A DNA stretch of 64,000 nucleotides from Geobacter sp. AOG2 (lineage in GTDB: Bacteria; Desulfobacterota; Desulfuromonadia; Geobacterales; Pseudopelobacteraceae): the NCBI RefSeq assembly GCF_019972295.1, contig NZ_BLJA01000001.1:218049-282048 (forward strand), read 5' to 3'. A program made the position numbers and the translations under genes. The notes under the pieces are model-generated. The model ran no database searches. It worked only from the letters and a program-made list of their open reading frames with translations, and was not told where the DNA came from. Numbering within the stretch: the first letter of the stretch is position 1; each line of letters begins with the position of its first letter. This document shows positions 44,761-53,306 of the stretch, piece by piece.

Positions 44761-45570
44761 TCAACTCCAGACGAGAGCAACCGGTAAAAAATGATTAATT
44801 GGGATGTCAAGGTTCACTGGGAGCCGGCGCAGCCACACGGCTCGTCCAAATAGACAGAAAGTGACGTCAGCGGACAGCCCTCCCAAAGCTTCCGCGGTTT
44901 CGGCAAGGATACAGTTCAAGTTTTTGTTCGGTTCCCACTTTTCCAAGAAGACGGCAACAAAGTTGTGGAAGTGTGCCATTACCGGGTCGAGTTCCCTTGA
45001 GACCATAGCGGTTCGGAGTGCCGCCAGATTCTTTGCTCGCGCTTGGCAGATGTCCAGTTCCGTCGACAACACCCACGGGATGCGGCGCCGTTTCCAATAT
45101 TCTTGCTCGATACGCAATTTTTCCAATGTCCGTTCCTGAGCGCTGGCCGCTCCTCTCACGTCAGCAGCGCGTTTGACCGAAATCACCGCCAAATTACTGT
45201 CCAGTAAGGTCAGCACAAGATCAGAAGTCATTACGATCGGGGTATTCGTGCAAGGATAGACGGGATGTTGTATTCCGAGTTCCCTGGCGATCTCCTGGGT
45301 CTCTTCCCACGGTAGCAGCGCATATTGCTCCCGGATGTCCACAACCTCTTGTGAAAATTCCGCCAAAACATGGTGCTGGTATTCAACATCGGACAGGTAA
45401 TGGTGAATCCGGCCCGTTTTGAGACCTTCCACTATTGCTGACCGTCCTTTTGAAGGAACGTCCCGTACGTGGAAAAAGGGACGATAGTTTAAACCTTCTC
45501 CTTGCCCATACCCCCGGGCTATCCATTTTTGCACGAGTTTCATCGTCGGTTTCCGGCTTCTGCTTCCCAT
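44761..45570 (-). CDS. tnsA: TnsA-like endonuclease
   Basis: A 269-residue restriction-fold nuclease. The catalytic residues can be aligned to Tn7 TnsA: Glu63 (LSDVEYQH), Asp117 (TSDLVLTL) and Lys133 (AVISVKRA), with Glu155 following. TnsA cuts the 5' ends, so with TnsB the element should move by cut-and-paste rather than by forming cointegrates. It is the first gene of the operon. Its promoter (TATAAT at 45608-45603) lies 33 bases before the ATG, close to the divergent WYL regulator gene. Confidence 0.9.
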   Translation of the reverse strand: MGSRSRKPTMKLVQKWIARGYGQGEGLNYRPFFHVRDVPSKGRSAIVEGLKTGRIHHYLSDVEYQHHVLAEFSQEVVDIREQYALLPWEETQEIARELGIQHPVYPCTNTPIVMTSDLVLTLLDSNLAVISVKRAADVRGAASAQERTLEKLRIEQEYWKRRRIPWVLSTELDICQARAKNLAALRTAMVSRELDPVMAHFHNFVAVFLEKWEPNKNLNCILAETAEALGGLSADVTFCLFGRAVWLRRLPVNLDIPINHFLPVALVWS

Positions 45571-45602
45571 CGCCCACTCCCTATTGCGATCTTAATAATT
45601 TA

Positions 45603-45699
45603 ATTATATCATCAAAAAGATTCTAATACAAGATAAAAATGATTGACACTGTTTGTGCTTCGCTGTATAGTTGAAATTAGGCGACGTGGTTTTTATCTT
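45603..45699. promoter_or_regulatory. divergent tnsA / WYL-regulator promoters with 10-bp inverted repeat
   Basis: The rightward promoter is TTGACA (45643-45648), 17-bp spacer, TATAGT (45666-45671). The leftward promoter is TTGTAT (45631-45626), 17-bp spacer, TATAAT (45608-45603). AAGATAAAAA (45630-45639) and its exact complement TTTTTATCTT (45690-45699) flank the rightward promoter 60 bp apart; the left arm overlaps the leftward -35 by two bases. This suits a dimeric repressor shared by both transcripts. Confidence 0.7.
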
Positions 45700-45714
45700 A
45701 AAAGGGGATAACTA

Positions 45715-46590
45715 ATGGAAATACAAGAGCTTGTGCAATCGCAACGCGACCGGCTGGCTTTCATTGAGCTGCGCATCCGTTTTTTCGGGGAGATTCAGCG
45801 GCAAGATCTTATTTCGCGATTCGGCATTCAGGTCGCTGCCGCGACCCGCGACCTTTCGTTATACCGACATCTTGCTCCTGGAAACCTGGAGTATGATGCA
45901 AAGGTGAGGGTCTATAAGCAGGGAAGGGAATTCCAGCCCATTTTTAAGTTTTCCGCGGATAGAGTTCTTGCCTGGCTTTCGCGGGGCTACGGAGATGGCT
46001 ACCCCGAGCGGGAACGACCTTTGGTCAGGTCTGCGTCATTCGGGCCGGTAAATTCCATATCGCTCTTCACTCTTTCCGTTTTGACCCAGGCAATCTACAA
46101 GAAGAAGGCAGTCGAGATGTCCTACAGATCGATGACCAGCGGTCTCTCGACAAGGGAGTTCGTCCCGTTTGCTCTTGCCGACAATGGATTCCGCTGGCAT
46201 GTAAGGGGGTTCGATAGAAATAATAAGGGGTTTATCGACCTGATTCTCACCAGGATAGTGGAAGCGCATATTATAAATGGAGAAATAGATGAACTTGAAA
46301 CTTCAGATCAGGACATTCAATGGAATCGGATTGTGGAACTCGAATTGGTCCCCCATCCCGAGAACGTGAAATATGCGGCTACCGTTGAAGCCGACTATGG
46401 TCTAACGGACGGAGTGCTGAATCTCAAGGTCCGGGCCGCGCTGGTAGGCTACCTACTCAGGAGATGGTCCGTTGACTGTTCTCCAGATCACAGCAGCAGA
46501 GGCCACGAGTTCCACCTTTGGCTGCGCAACTCCCCAGCTCTCTATGGCGTCGATAACTTGCACCTTGCTCCCGGCTACGTAGGGGGCTAA
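45715..46590 (+). CDS. WYL-domain transcriptional regulator (BrxR/CapW-like)
   Basis: A 291-residue regulator with an N-terminal winged helix (residues ~1-75, including RQDLISRFGIQVAAATRDLSLY), a WYL ligand-sensing domain (~120-190, KKKAVEMSYRSM... and FRWHVRGFD in place of the WYL triplet) and a C-terminal WCX-type region. This layout is that of BrxR/CapW proteins, repressors that control BREX and CBASS defence genes and are thought to sense nucleic-acid signals. A good sigma-70 promoter and an AGGGG ribosome site precede it. It is divergent from tnsA and 31 bases ahead of a phosphoesterase gene. Confidence 0.85.
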   Translation: MEIQELVQSQRDRLAFIELRIRFFGEIQRQDLISRFGIQVAAATRDLSLYRHLAPGNLEYDAKVRVYKQGREFQPIFKFSADRVLAWLSRGYGDGYPERERPLVRSASFGPVNSISLFTLSVLTQAIYKKKAVEMSYRSMTSGLSTREFVPFALADNGFRWHVRGFDRNNKGFIDLILTRIVEAHIINGEIDELETSDQDIQWNRIVELELVPHPENVKYAATVEADYGLTDGVLNLKVRAALVGYLLRRWSVDCSPDHSSRGHEFHLWLRNSPALYGVDNLHLAPGYVGG

Positions 46591-46621
46591 GAGACTGGAT
46601 GGACAACGTGAAAGGCAAAAA

Positions 46622-47422
46622 ATGAAAATAGCGTGGCTAACAGACATGCACCTCAATTTTGTAGGACGCGATGAGTTTAGTCATCTATGCGCTTCTCTCC
46701 GTACGTCTAGCGCCAACGCTACGCTCATTACCGGCGACATTGCCACATCGTACAACCTCACTCGCTACCTCGATGAACTCGCAGATAACATGAAAATGCC
46801 GATCTTCTTTGTGCTTGGTAACCATGACTATTACGGCAGTTCGGTGCGTGAGGTGAATGAAACTGTAAGGAAAATGGCGTCTGAAAACCTGTATTTGACC
46901 TGGCTATCGGTGTGTCATGGTCCTATTGAACTTTCACCTGATACGTGCCTGATAGGCCACGAGGGTTTGGCCGACGGGCGGTTGGGTAATCCTGAGGGGT
47001 CAACAGTAATTTTGAATGATTACTACCATATTCAAGAGTTGGTACAGCCGACAAAGGAAGCCCGGTTGCAGGTCCAACACCACTTGGGCGATGAGGCCGC
47101 CGCACACCTCCTGCATCAATTGGAGATGGCAACCACAGCTGGATACTCTCATATTCTCGTGGCCTTGCACGTGCCCCCGTTTCCGGAGGCCTGCTGGCAT
47201 ATGGGGCACAACACAGACGACTACTACCTCCCACACTTCGGCTGCAAAGCCACGGGTGATGTTCTGCGAAAGTTCGCCGAGGAGAAGCCGATGTCACAAA
47301 TAGATGTCTACTGTGGGCATGTGCACAGCCAGGGAGAGGCAGAGATCCTGGCAAATCTGCGAGTTCACACGGCGGGAGCGGAGTATCGGGAACCAAAAAT
47401 TTCTAAAATTATCGAAGTTTGA
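46622..47422 (+). CDS. calcineurin-like metallophosphoesterase
   Basis: A 266-residue metallophosphoesterase: AWLTDMHLN (metal Asp/His), ITGDIAT, VLGNHDYYGS, a late VALHVPPF and YCGHVHSQGE supply the usual dinuclear-metal ligands in order. The family includes nucleotide phosphodiesterases and nucleases, and the substrate cannot be read from the sequence. It follows the WYL regulator in the same direction, so the two probably share a transcript; the pair sits at the right edge of the transposon and could be a small defence or signal-degrading unit. Confidence 0.85.
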   Translation: MKIAWLTDMHLNFVGRDEFSHLCASLRTSSANATLITGDIATSYNLTRYLDELADNMKMPIFFVLGNHDYYGSSVREVNETVRKMASENLYLTWLSVCHGPIELSPDTCLIGHEGLADGRLGNPEGSTVILNDYYHIQELVQPTKEARLQVQHHLGDEAAAHLLHQLEMATTAGYSHILVALHVPPFPEACWHMGHNTDDYYLPHFGCKATGDVLRKFAEEKPMSQIDVYCGHVHSQGEAEILANLRVHTAGAEYREPKISKIIEV

Positions 47423-47890
47423 GGGATGATCGATATGTTCGATTCCACCAGAAAGTTGTCGAGCGCTTGGCAAATGACATGAATATGACTATTTACATAA
47501 AGGTTGCTGGCTCGGACAGATTATCCCATGAAGAAAATAATCTCGACATATCGAATCCATCAAACTCTGGAAACATTCTCCTATCTATGGTGCGGCAAAG
47601 CCGGTCATGCCAATATGGACGGCGCCATAAGGATTATGAGCCGTGGAATATCAGCGATATTGGCAAATTCGAGGTGGCATCGCAATGACATCCTGAGTGA
47701 GCTCGCACGCGGGTCCAGCTAGAGATTTACTTGGCCCCGGGGTAGTCCGATCGATCACCGCTTACCCAATCCATTATTTTCAGGTATGGTTATGTTAAAT
47801 ATTGCTTTGCGACTTATAAGATTTGATGTAGCATTCAAAATCAAATTTCACGTTAAGTGTGGCACATGTAACATGTTGAAATAATAGGAT
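47423..47890. other. region between the phosphoesterase gene and the right transposon end
   Basis: Two overlapping small reading frames (47419-47688, 89 codons, and 47504-47722, 72 codons) have no ribosome site or family features, and neither is convincing; they may be remnants of a third gene. From 47760 the sequence is AT-rich and leads into the right-end repeats. Confidence 0.4.
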
Positions 47891-47958
47891 TTGACAATAA
47901 CATTTGCAACTTTGACAATAACTTTTACCATTTTGACACTAACTTTTACTAATTCACA
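47891..47958. repeat. right transposon end with three presumed TnsB sites at 21-bp spacing
   Basis: Three copies of TTGACAATAACTTTTACC or variants begin at 47891, 47912 and 47933, exactly 21 bp apart (two helical turns). They are inverted relative to the left-end copies. The innermost is the most divergent (ACATTTGC), and the outermost has TTGACACTAAC, mirrored in the outermost left copy. Dense sites at the end next to tnsA are the Tn7 right-end pattern. The terminus reads ...AATTCACA at 47958. Confidence 0.9.
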
Positions 47959-47974
47959 CAAAAGGAGCACGAAC

Positions 47975-48397
47975 ATGGCAAGCCTGAACAAGGTCATGCT
48001 GATCGGAAATCTGGGTAAGGACCCGGAGGTGCGCTATACCCCGGCCGGGGTTGCCGTTGCCAGCTTTAACCTGGCAACCAGCGAGCGCTTCAAAAGCAAG
48101 AGCGGCGAATGGGAGGAGCGCACCGAATGGCACCGGGTCACCCTCTGGTCGAAGTTGGCCGAGATCGCCGGCGAATACCTCTCCAAGGGCAAGACCGTTT
48201 ACATTGAAGGACGCCTGCAGACCCGCAAGTGGCAGGACAACAGCGGTAATGAACGCTACACCACCGAGATTGTCGGCGAAAAGATGCAGATGCTTTCGCC
48301 CAAGGGCGAGCGCCGTGGAGGAGACGTGACCTCGGAACCGGTTAATGGTGGAGGATTCGAGGAACCACCCTTTCAGGATGATGATATTCCATTTTGA
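47975..48397 (+). CDS. ssb: single-stranded DNA-binding protein
   Basis: A 140-residue SSB: an OB-fold with [44 protein letters not shown] and [14 protein letters not shown], then a Gly/Pro-rich linker and the acidic tip DDDIPF that recruits partner proteins. It coats ssDNA in replication and repair. The ATG at 47975 has AAAGGAG at 47961-47967; the frame continues back through the transposon repeats, but that part is not protein-like. The transposon ends 16 bases before the start codon, so the gene has lost its native upstream promoter region. Confidence 0.95.
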   Translation: MASLNKVMLIGNLGKDPEVRYTPAGVAVASFNLATSERFKSKSGEWEERTEWHRVTLWSKLAEIAGEYLSKGKTVYIEGRLQTRKWQDNSGNERYTTEIVGEKMQMLSPKGERRGGDVTSEPVNGGGFEEPPFQDDDIPF

Positions 48398-48426
48398 AGG
48401 ATACCAATTATAAAAGTGTAAAAAAT

Positions 48427-48459
48427 AGAGTATAAAGCTTCGGTTTTATGCTCTTTTTT
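48427..48459 (+). terminator. intrinsic terminator after ssb
   Basis: Ten-base arms AGAGTATAAA / TTTATGCTCT (one G-T pair) enclose a GCTTCGGT loop, followed by TTTTTT, 30 bases after the ssb stop. Confidence 0.8.
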
Positions 48460-48571
48460 ACTTTACGGTCATTTTTCTCCCAGTATGCCGATTCAGTGGT
48501 ATTTAGACAGCCATTTCCTCGCTTTCAACCAGGATGATTAGGTTCAAGAATGGAGAAAGGATACCGTTGCC

Positions 48572-51500
48572 ATGCCATTCAATTCGAGCCTCAAGGCAAA
48601 GATAACCCTGACCTTTACCCTCCTGGGAATGGCGATACTTTCCTCCATTGCGGCTTTGACCTACCATTACTCCCATGCTGAACTTAAGAAATCCATCACC
48701 GCTCAGCAGGCCGCGTTGATAAACACCCTCGGCCAGCAATTGGATGACCGCTTGGCGCTGGTCCACGAGCAACTCAAGCGTTTTGCACAGCTGAATACGG
48801 AGATGTTTGACGACCCCCGCAGACTGCAACGCCAGATCAATGAGGAAGATGACCTGCGCGTCTACTTCAATGCCGGCATGCTCGTCATCGACCAAAGCGG
48901 AAAGGTCATGGCCGAGTATCCCTTCCATCCCGAGCGGATCGGGACGACTATTCCCAGGGACCGCGAATATTTTCAGGAAACCCTGGCCGGCAAAAAGCCG
49001 TACATCTCTTCCCCATACCGGGATACGCTCTCCGGAGAGCCGGTGATCGCATTTACGGTCCCGATCCTGAGCGGGGACGGCACGTTGCGCGCCATACTGG
49101 TCGGCAGGCAAAAGCTGTGGTCCGACAAGTTCCTTGGCGGACTGGCCGACGCCCGCATTGGCAGATCAGGGTACTTTGTCATAATTGACAAGGGCCGCGA
49201 CATCGTGATGCATCCCGACAAAAAGAGGGTCTACGAAAGGCTTAAACCGGGCAGCAACCGGGGACTCGAAATGGCCCTCAAAGGTTTCGAAGGTACCATG
49301 GAGAATGTAAATTCAAAGGGCGTGAAAGGCCTGAGTTCCTACAAAAGTCTCAGTGCCGCCCCCTGGATACTGGGCACCTTTTATCCGATCAACGAAGCCT
49401 ATCAGCCTCTTTATACGGCAGTGTTCTACTTCCTGCTGATCATCCTGTGTGTCGGAGTCATCTCTGCGCTGGTCATCCGATACATTATGAAGCGCATAAC
49501 GGCACCGCTTATCAAGCTGACCGAGCATGTTGTCGCCATCGACACAAAGCAGGGCCAAGGCCGCCTAGTCCGTATCGACTCGCGGGACGAGATCGGCAAA
49601 TTGGCTCAAGTATTCAATGCCATGATTCAAAAGATCGACGAACATCAGGACAAAATAATCGAGGAAATTTCATTCATCGAGAGTCTGGTCACGAATTCGG
49701 CCGCGCCGATCTTTGTCCTGAACAGGGAACACAGTATTATTTACTGGAACAAGGCCCTGGAAAAGCTGAGCGGATACAAAGCCGATGATATGAAAGGGAC
49801 CACGCGGCAGTGGGAGGTTTTCTACCCGGAAAAGCGTCCCACCTTGGCGGATGTGGTTCTGGACCACGCCCAGGGGTCGCTCCCGAATCTTTACAACAAT
49901 TATCGCCCTTCACCCCTCGTAGAAGGCGCCTTTCAGGCCGAGGGGTGGTACCATTTGGGCAGCGCCGGCCGCCATTATCTCCGCTTCAACGCGGCGCCCA
50001 TCAGGAACGGCACCGGAGAGGTTGTGGGCGCGGTGGAGACTTTCGAGGACGCTACCGATACCAAACGCATCGAGGAGAGACTCAACGACCAATTCCGTTT
50101 CCTGCAAGAGATTATCGATACCATCCCCAACCCGGTCTATTACAAGGATCGCCTTGGGCGCTATATTGGATCAAACCGTGCCTTCGAGGAGTTCATCGGC
50201 CGCCCGAAGAAAAATATCTTCGGTAAGACCATATGCGATCTTATTCCGGGCGAATATGCCGAGGAACGCTTCCGGACAAGCCTCGAGTGCATCCGTTCGG
50301 CTGTCCCCCAGACCTATGAGTCCTTTCTGGAGCGCGCCGACAACACCCTGCGCAGGATCATCGTGACCCAGGCCCCTTTTTTCGACAAAAAGGGCAACCC
50401 GACCGGGTTGGTGGGAACCTTCATCGACATCACGGAACGCCATGCCCTGGAGGAGGAAGTTCGCAAGCTGTCGCTGGCTGTCGAGCAGAGCCCGGTCAGC
50501 ATCGTGATTACCGACACGGAGGGCCGCATCGAATACGTCAATCCTCGGTTCTGTCAGGTTACTGGTTACACCCGGGAAGAGGCTGTCGGCCAGACACATC
50601 GCATTTTGAAATCGGGAGAGACATCACCGGAGCGTTACGTCGAATTATGGCGAACAATATCCTCCGGTAACGAATGGCACGGAGAGTTTCACAATAAGCG
50701 TAAGAATGGCGAACTCTATTGGGAGTTTGCCTCAATATCGCCGCTTTTCGACAAGGAGGGCCTGATCACGGGCTACTTGGCGAGCAAGGAGGACATAACC
50801 GAGCGCAAGGCGGTGGAGATGGCGCTCAACGAGAGCGAAGCGCGTCTCAACAAGCTCGTCAACTCTGCCCAGGATGCCATTATCATGCTTAACCCCGATG
50901 GCTCCATTTCCATGTGGAACGAATCGGCTATTCGCATCTTCGGCTATTCGCCCCAGGAAGCCATAGGCCAGGATTTTCACCGGCTTATCGCGCCGGAACG
51001 TTACCTAGACCAGCACGCCCAGGCTTTTAAAAAATTCTTGACGACCGGAGAAGGTGCGGCCGTTGGACAGGTGTTGGAACTCTTCGGCTTGAGAAAGAAC
51101 GGGGATGAGTTCCCCGTCGAACTTGCGATGTCGAGCGTGCAAATCAATGGACAATGGCATGCGATCGGAATACTCAGGGACATAACGGCGCGTAAACAAG
51201 CCGAGCAGTCGCTGACTGAGAGCAAAGCGGAACTGGAAGTCAAGCACGCCGAACTTGAGGAGCTTTTCACGTGGGTCGAGTCAGCCAAGGTGGAATGGGA
51301 ACAGACCCTTGACAGCCTGCGCGATATGGTGATTTTGACCGACCCGACCGGCAAGGTCCGCCGCTGCAATCGTCTTCTCTACCAGCTTGCCAATAAATCG
51401 CACGATGAAATAATCGGTATTGACTGGCCCGATATCCTCACCGAGGCAGGTTTCACATTCTCTCTATTGAATGGAACGAGTGGAGAAGTTATCCATAAAT

Positions 51501-52450
51501 CGTCCAATCGCTTTTACAATCTGTATATTTATGACATCACGTCGCCTGACGCCGATACGGTAACGGGAAGGGTTATGTCACTGGTGGACACGACCGAGCT
51601 GCGTTCCGTAACCGAGGAACTCCGGAAGGCCTACGACGAATTGCAGACCACCCAGATAAAGGTTTTCCAACAGGAGAAACTGGCTTCCATTGGGCAATTG
51701 GCGGCAGGTGTAGCCCACGAGATCAACAACCCCATGGGTTTCATCTCCAGTAACCTTACGACAATGGGCAAATATTTTGAGCGCGCAAAGGAGTTTGTTG
51801 CCATCCTGTCCGCAGCGCTTGTCGAAACTGCGGGCGATGCCGACCTTGCCGGGGTGAATGAGCAACGAAAGAGCCTCAAGATTGATTATATCTTCGACGA
51901 TTCTTCCCAGTTGATTGCCGAGTCCTTGGACGGCGCCCAGCGGGTCCGCAAGATCGTTCAGGATCTGAAGAGCTTTTCCCGCGTCGATGATACCGAGCAA
52001 AAGCGCGCCGACCTCAAAGAGTGTCTCGAGAGTACGATCGGCATCGCCTGGAATGAGATCAAGTATGTGGCCACGCTTACAAAGAACTACGGCGATATTC
52101 CACCGGTACTCTGTTATCCCCAGCAACTTAACCAAGTATTCATGAATCTCCTGGTCAATGCGGCTCATGCCATCGAGGGAAAGGGCGAGATCAGGGTTCG
52201 GACTTGGCAGGATGGCGACGAAGCCTGCGTGTCAGTCTCCGACACCGGCTGTGGTATATCGGAAGAAAACCAGAAGCACATCTTCGAGCCTTTCTTCACC
52301 ACCAAAGAAGTAGGTAAAGGGACCGGATTGGGGCTTTCGATCAGTTATGACATCATCAAGAAACATCACGGCGAGATTTTGGTTGAAAGCGGGATCGGCA
52401 CAGGGACAACCTTCACGGTCAGGATTCCAATCAACGGCGTTCAGGATTAA
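48572..52450 (+). CDS. multi-PAS sensor histidine kinase with periplasmic double-Cache domain
   Basis: A 1292-residue membrane kinase. In order: a membrane helix near 10-30, a periplasmic double-Cache sensor (~35-275, with ISSPYRDTLSGEPVIAFTVPI), a second helix near 285-310, HAMP, about five PAS domains (from ~370 to ~1000, two with clear PAC ends such as GTFIDITERHALEEEV and SKEDITERKAVEM), a HisKA domain with the phospho-His near residue 1048 (GVAHEINNP) and an HATPase domain ending at the C-terminus. It lacks a receiver domain of its own; three response regulators follow directly. The ligand is unknown. The start ATG has AAAGGA about ten bases upstream. Confidence 0.9.
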   Translation: MPFNSSLKAKITLTFTLLGMAILSSIAALTYHYSHAELKKSITAQQAALINTLGQQLDDRLALVHEQLKRFAQLNTEMFDDPRRLQRQINEEDDLRVYFNAGMLVIDQSGKVMAEYPFHPERIGTTIPRDREYFQETLAGKKPYISSPYRDTLSGEPVIAFTVPILSGDGTLRAILVGRQKLWSDKFLGGLADARIGRSGYFVIIDKGRDIVMHPDKKRVYERLKPGSNRGLEMALKGFEGTMENVNSKGVKGLSSYKSLSAAPWILGTFYPINEAYQPLYTAVFYFLLIILCVGVISALVIRYIMKRITAPLIKLTEHVVAIDTKQGQGRLVRIDSRDEIGKLAQVFNAMIQKIDEHQDKIIEEISFIESLVTNSAAPIFVLNREHSIIYWNKALEKLSGYKADDMKGTTRQWEVFYPEKRPTLADVVLDHAQGSLPNLYNNYRPSPLVEGAFQAEGWYHLGSAGRHYLRFNAAPIRNGTGEVVGAVETFEDATDTKRIEERLNDQFRFLQEIIDTIPNPVYYKDRLGRYIGSNRAFEEFIGRPKKNIFGKTICDLIPGEYAEERFRTSLECIRSAVPQTYESFLERADNTLRRIIVTQAPFFDKKGNPTGLVGTFIDITERHALEEEVRKLSLAVEQSPVSIVITDTEGRIEYVNPRFCQVTGYTREEAVGQTHRILKSGETSPERYVELWRTISSGNEWHGEFHNKRKNGELYWEFASISPLFDKEGLITGYLASKEDITERKAVEMALNESEARLNKLVNSAQDAIIMLNPDGSISMWNESAIRIFGYSPQEAIGQDFHRLIAPERYLDQHAQAFKKFLTTGEGAAVGQVLELFGLRKNGDEFPVELAMSSVQINGQWHAIGILRDITARKQAEQSLTESKAELEVKHAELEELFTWVESAKVEWEQTLDSLRDMVILTDPTGKVRRCNRLLYQLANKSHDEIIGIDWPDILTEAGFTFSLLNGTSGEVIHKSSNRFYNLYIYDITSPDADTVTGRVMSLVDTTELRSVTEELRKAYDELQTTQIKVFQQEKLASIGQLAAGVAHEINNPMGFISSNLTTMGKYFERAKEFVAILSAALVETAGDADLAGVNEQRKSLKIDYIFDDSSQLIAESLDGAQRVRKIVQDLKSFSRVDDTEQKRADLKECLESTIGIAWNEIKYVATLTKNYGDIPPVLCYPQQLNQVFMNLLVNAAHAIEGKGEIRVRTWQDGDEACVSVSDTGCGISEENQKHIFEPFFTTKEVGKGTGLGLSISYDIIKKHHGEILVESGIGTGTTFTVRIPINGVQD

Positions 52451-52502
52451 GATGTGATTAGGAGTGATATTTTCTATACCCTGAGGTTGTAGAAAGGTGC
52501 CA

Positions 52503-53306
52503 ATGGAATTTTTGGGAAAAACCCTTATTCTCTGCGTAGATGACGAAAAGAATGTCCTGCGTTCCCTGGAGCGGATCTTCCTCGATGACGACTACGAGAT
52601 CCTTACCGCCACCTCTGCGGAAGAGGGGCTGCGCATCTTGGAGAACAACGGGCCGTTTCAGGTTGTCATCTCCGACTATCGCATGCCGGCCATGGATGGG
52701 GTGGAGTTCCTCAAGGAGGTATACCGTCGCTGGCCCGACACAGTGCGCATTGTTCTGTCCGGCTACGCCGATACCGCGGCTATCGTCTCAGCCATCAATG
52801 AGGGACGCATCTACAAGTTCATACCCAAGCCTTGGAACGATAATGAATTGCGGGTTACCGTTGCCAATGCTTTGGAGCGGTATGCCCTGCAGAAACGCAA
52901 CCGTGAACTCATGGCAGAGTTGTCCCGCGCCAACGATGAACTGGAGCAGAAAGTGCGGCAACGGACCTCCGAGTTGGAACTGAGGAACCACGCCTTGACC
53001 TTTTCCCAGTGCGTGCTCGATGCTTTGCCCGTGGCGGTGGTAGGTATCGACATCAACGGAATGATCGTCCAGGGCAGCCGTAGAGCCGCGGAGATTTTCA
53101 ACTCTGTTGAAGGGGGGTTCTTCGGTAGCGACCGGCGCGCTGCGCTGCCGGACGAATTTAACCGGATAATCGATATGTTGGAAGAGGAACAGATGGTTCG
53201 TTTCGATTGGACAGACGGCGGGAAAGACTATGATGTGCGTTGCACGACGTTCCGTTGTTTTGATCAACCCGGAGTAGCCATTGTCCTGATAGAGAAGATA
53301 TCATGA
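52503..53306 (+). CDS. response regulator with C-terminal PAS-like domain
   Basis: About 267 residues. A receiver domain (LILCVDDEKNVLRSLERI, phospho-Asp in VISDYRMPAMDG, Lys in FIPKPWND) is followed by a coiled coil (NRELMAELSRANDELEQKVRQRTSELE) and a PAS-like region (LPVAVVGIDINGMIVQGSRRAAEIF). There is no DNA-binding or catalytic domain, so it probably relays the signal to the next regulators. The start could also be the GTG at 52497. Its end overlaps the next gene (ATGA). Confidence 0.85.
   Translation: MEFLGKTLILCVDDEKNVLRSLERIFLDDDYEILTATSAEEGLRILENNGPFQVVISDYRMPAMDGVEFLKEVYRRWPDTVRIVLSGYADTAAIVSAINEGRIYKFIPKPWNDNELRVTVANALERYALQKRNRELMAELSRANDELEQKVRQRTSELELRNHALTFSQCVLDALPVAVVGIDINGMIVQGSRRAAEIFNSVEGGFFGSDRRAALPDEFNRIIDMLEEEQMVRFDWTDGGKDYDVRCTTFRCFDQPGVAIVLIEKIS

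Larger units (their letters stand above)
9422..47958. mobile_element. Tn7-like transposon carrying defence, catabolic and cofactor genes
   Basis: The boundaries are set by inverted terminal sequences: the left end begins TGACGATTAG and the right end, read inward, TGTGAATTAG; both continue into the same repeat. The element encodes TnsA, TnsB, TnsC and a TniQ/TnsD protein, read leftward from the right end as in Tn7. The 5-base flanks CCAAA (9417-9421) and CAAAA (47959-47963) match at four of five positions and could be a diverged target duplication. It is inserted between gpmI and ssb. I see no tnsE, no cas genes and no CRISPR array. Outer boundary positions are uncertain by a few bases. Confidence 0.88.

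Noticed and set aside
47419-47722. Two overlapping small frames after the metallophosphoesterase
   Set aside because: Neither has a ribosome site or family signature, and they cannot both be real. They are recorded as an unassigned region.
9422-47958. CRISPR array or cas genes that would make this a CRISPR-associated transposon
   Set aside because: No regularly spaced repeats with unique spacers and no Cas-like proteins were seen; the only regular repeats are the TnsB-type sites at the ends.
9417-47963. Perfect 5-bp target-site duplication
   Set aside because: The flanks CCAAA and CAAAA match at only four of five positions, so it is noted as possible but not claimed.
47891-47974. In-frame N-terminal extension of ssb through the transposon repeats
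   Set aside because: The translation is a 7-residue repeat produced by the 21-bp DNA repeats. SSB homologues begin at the ATG at 47975, which has its own ribosome site.
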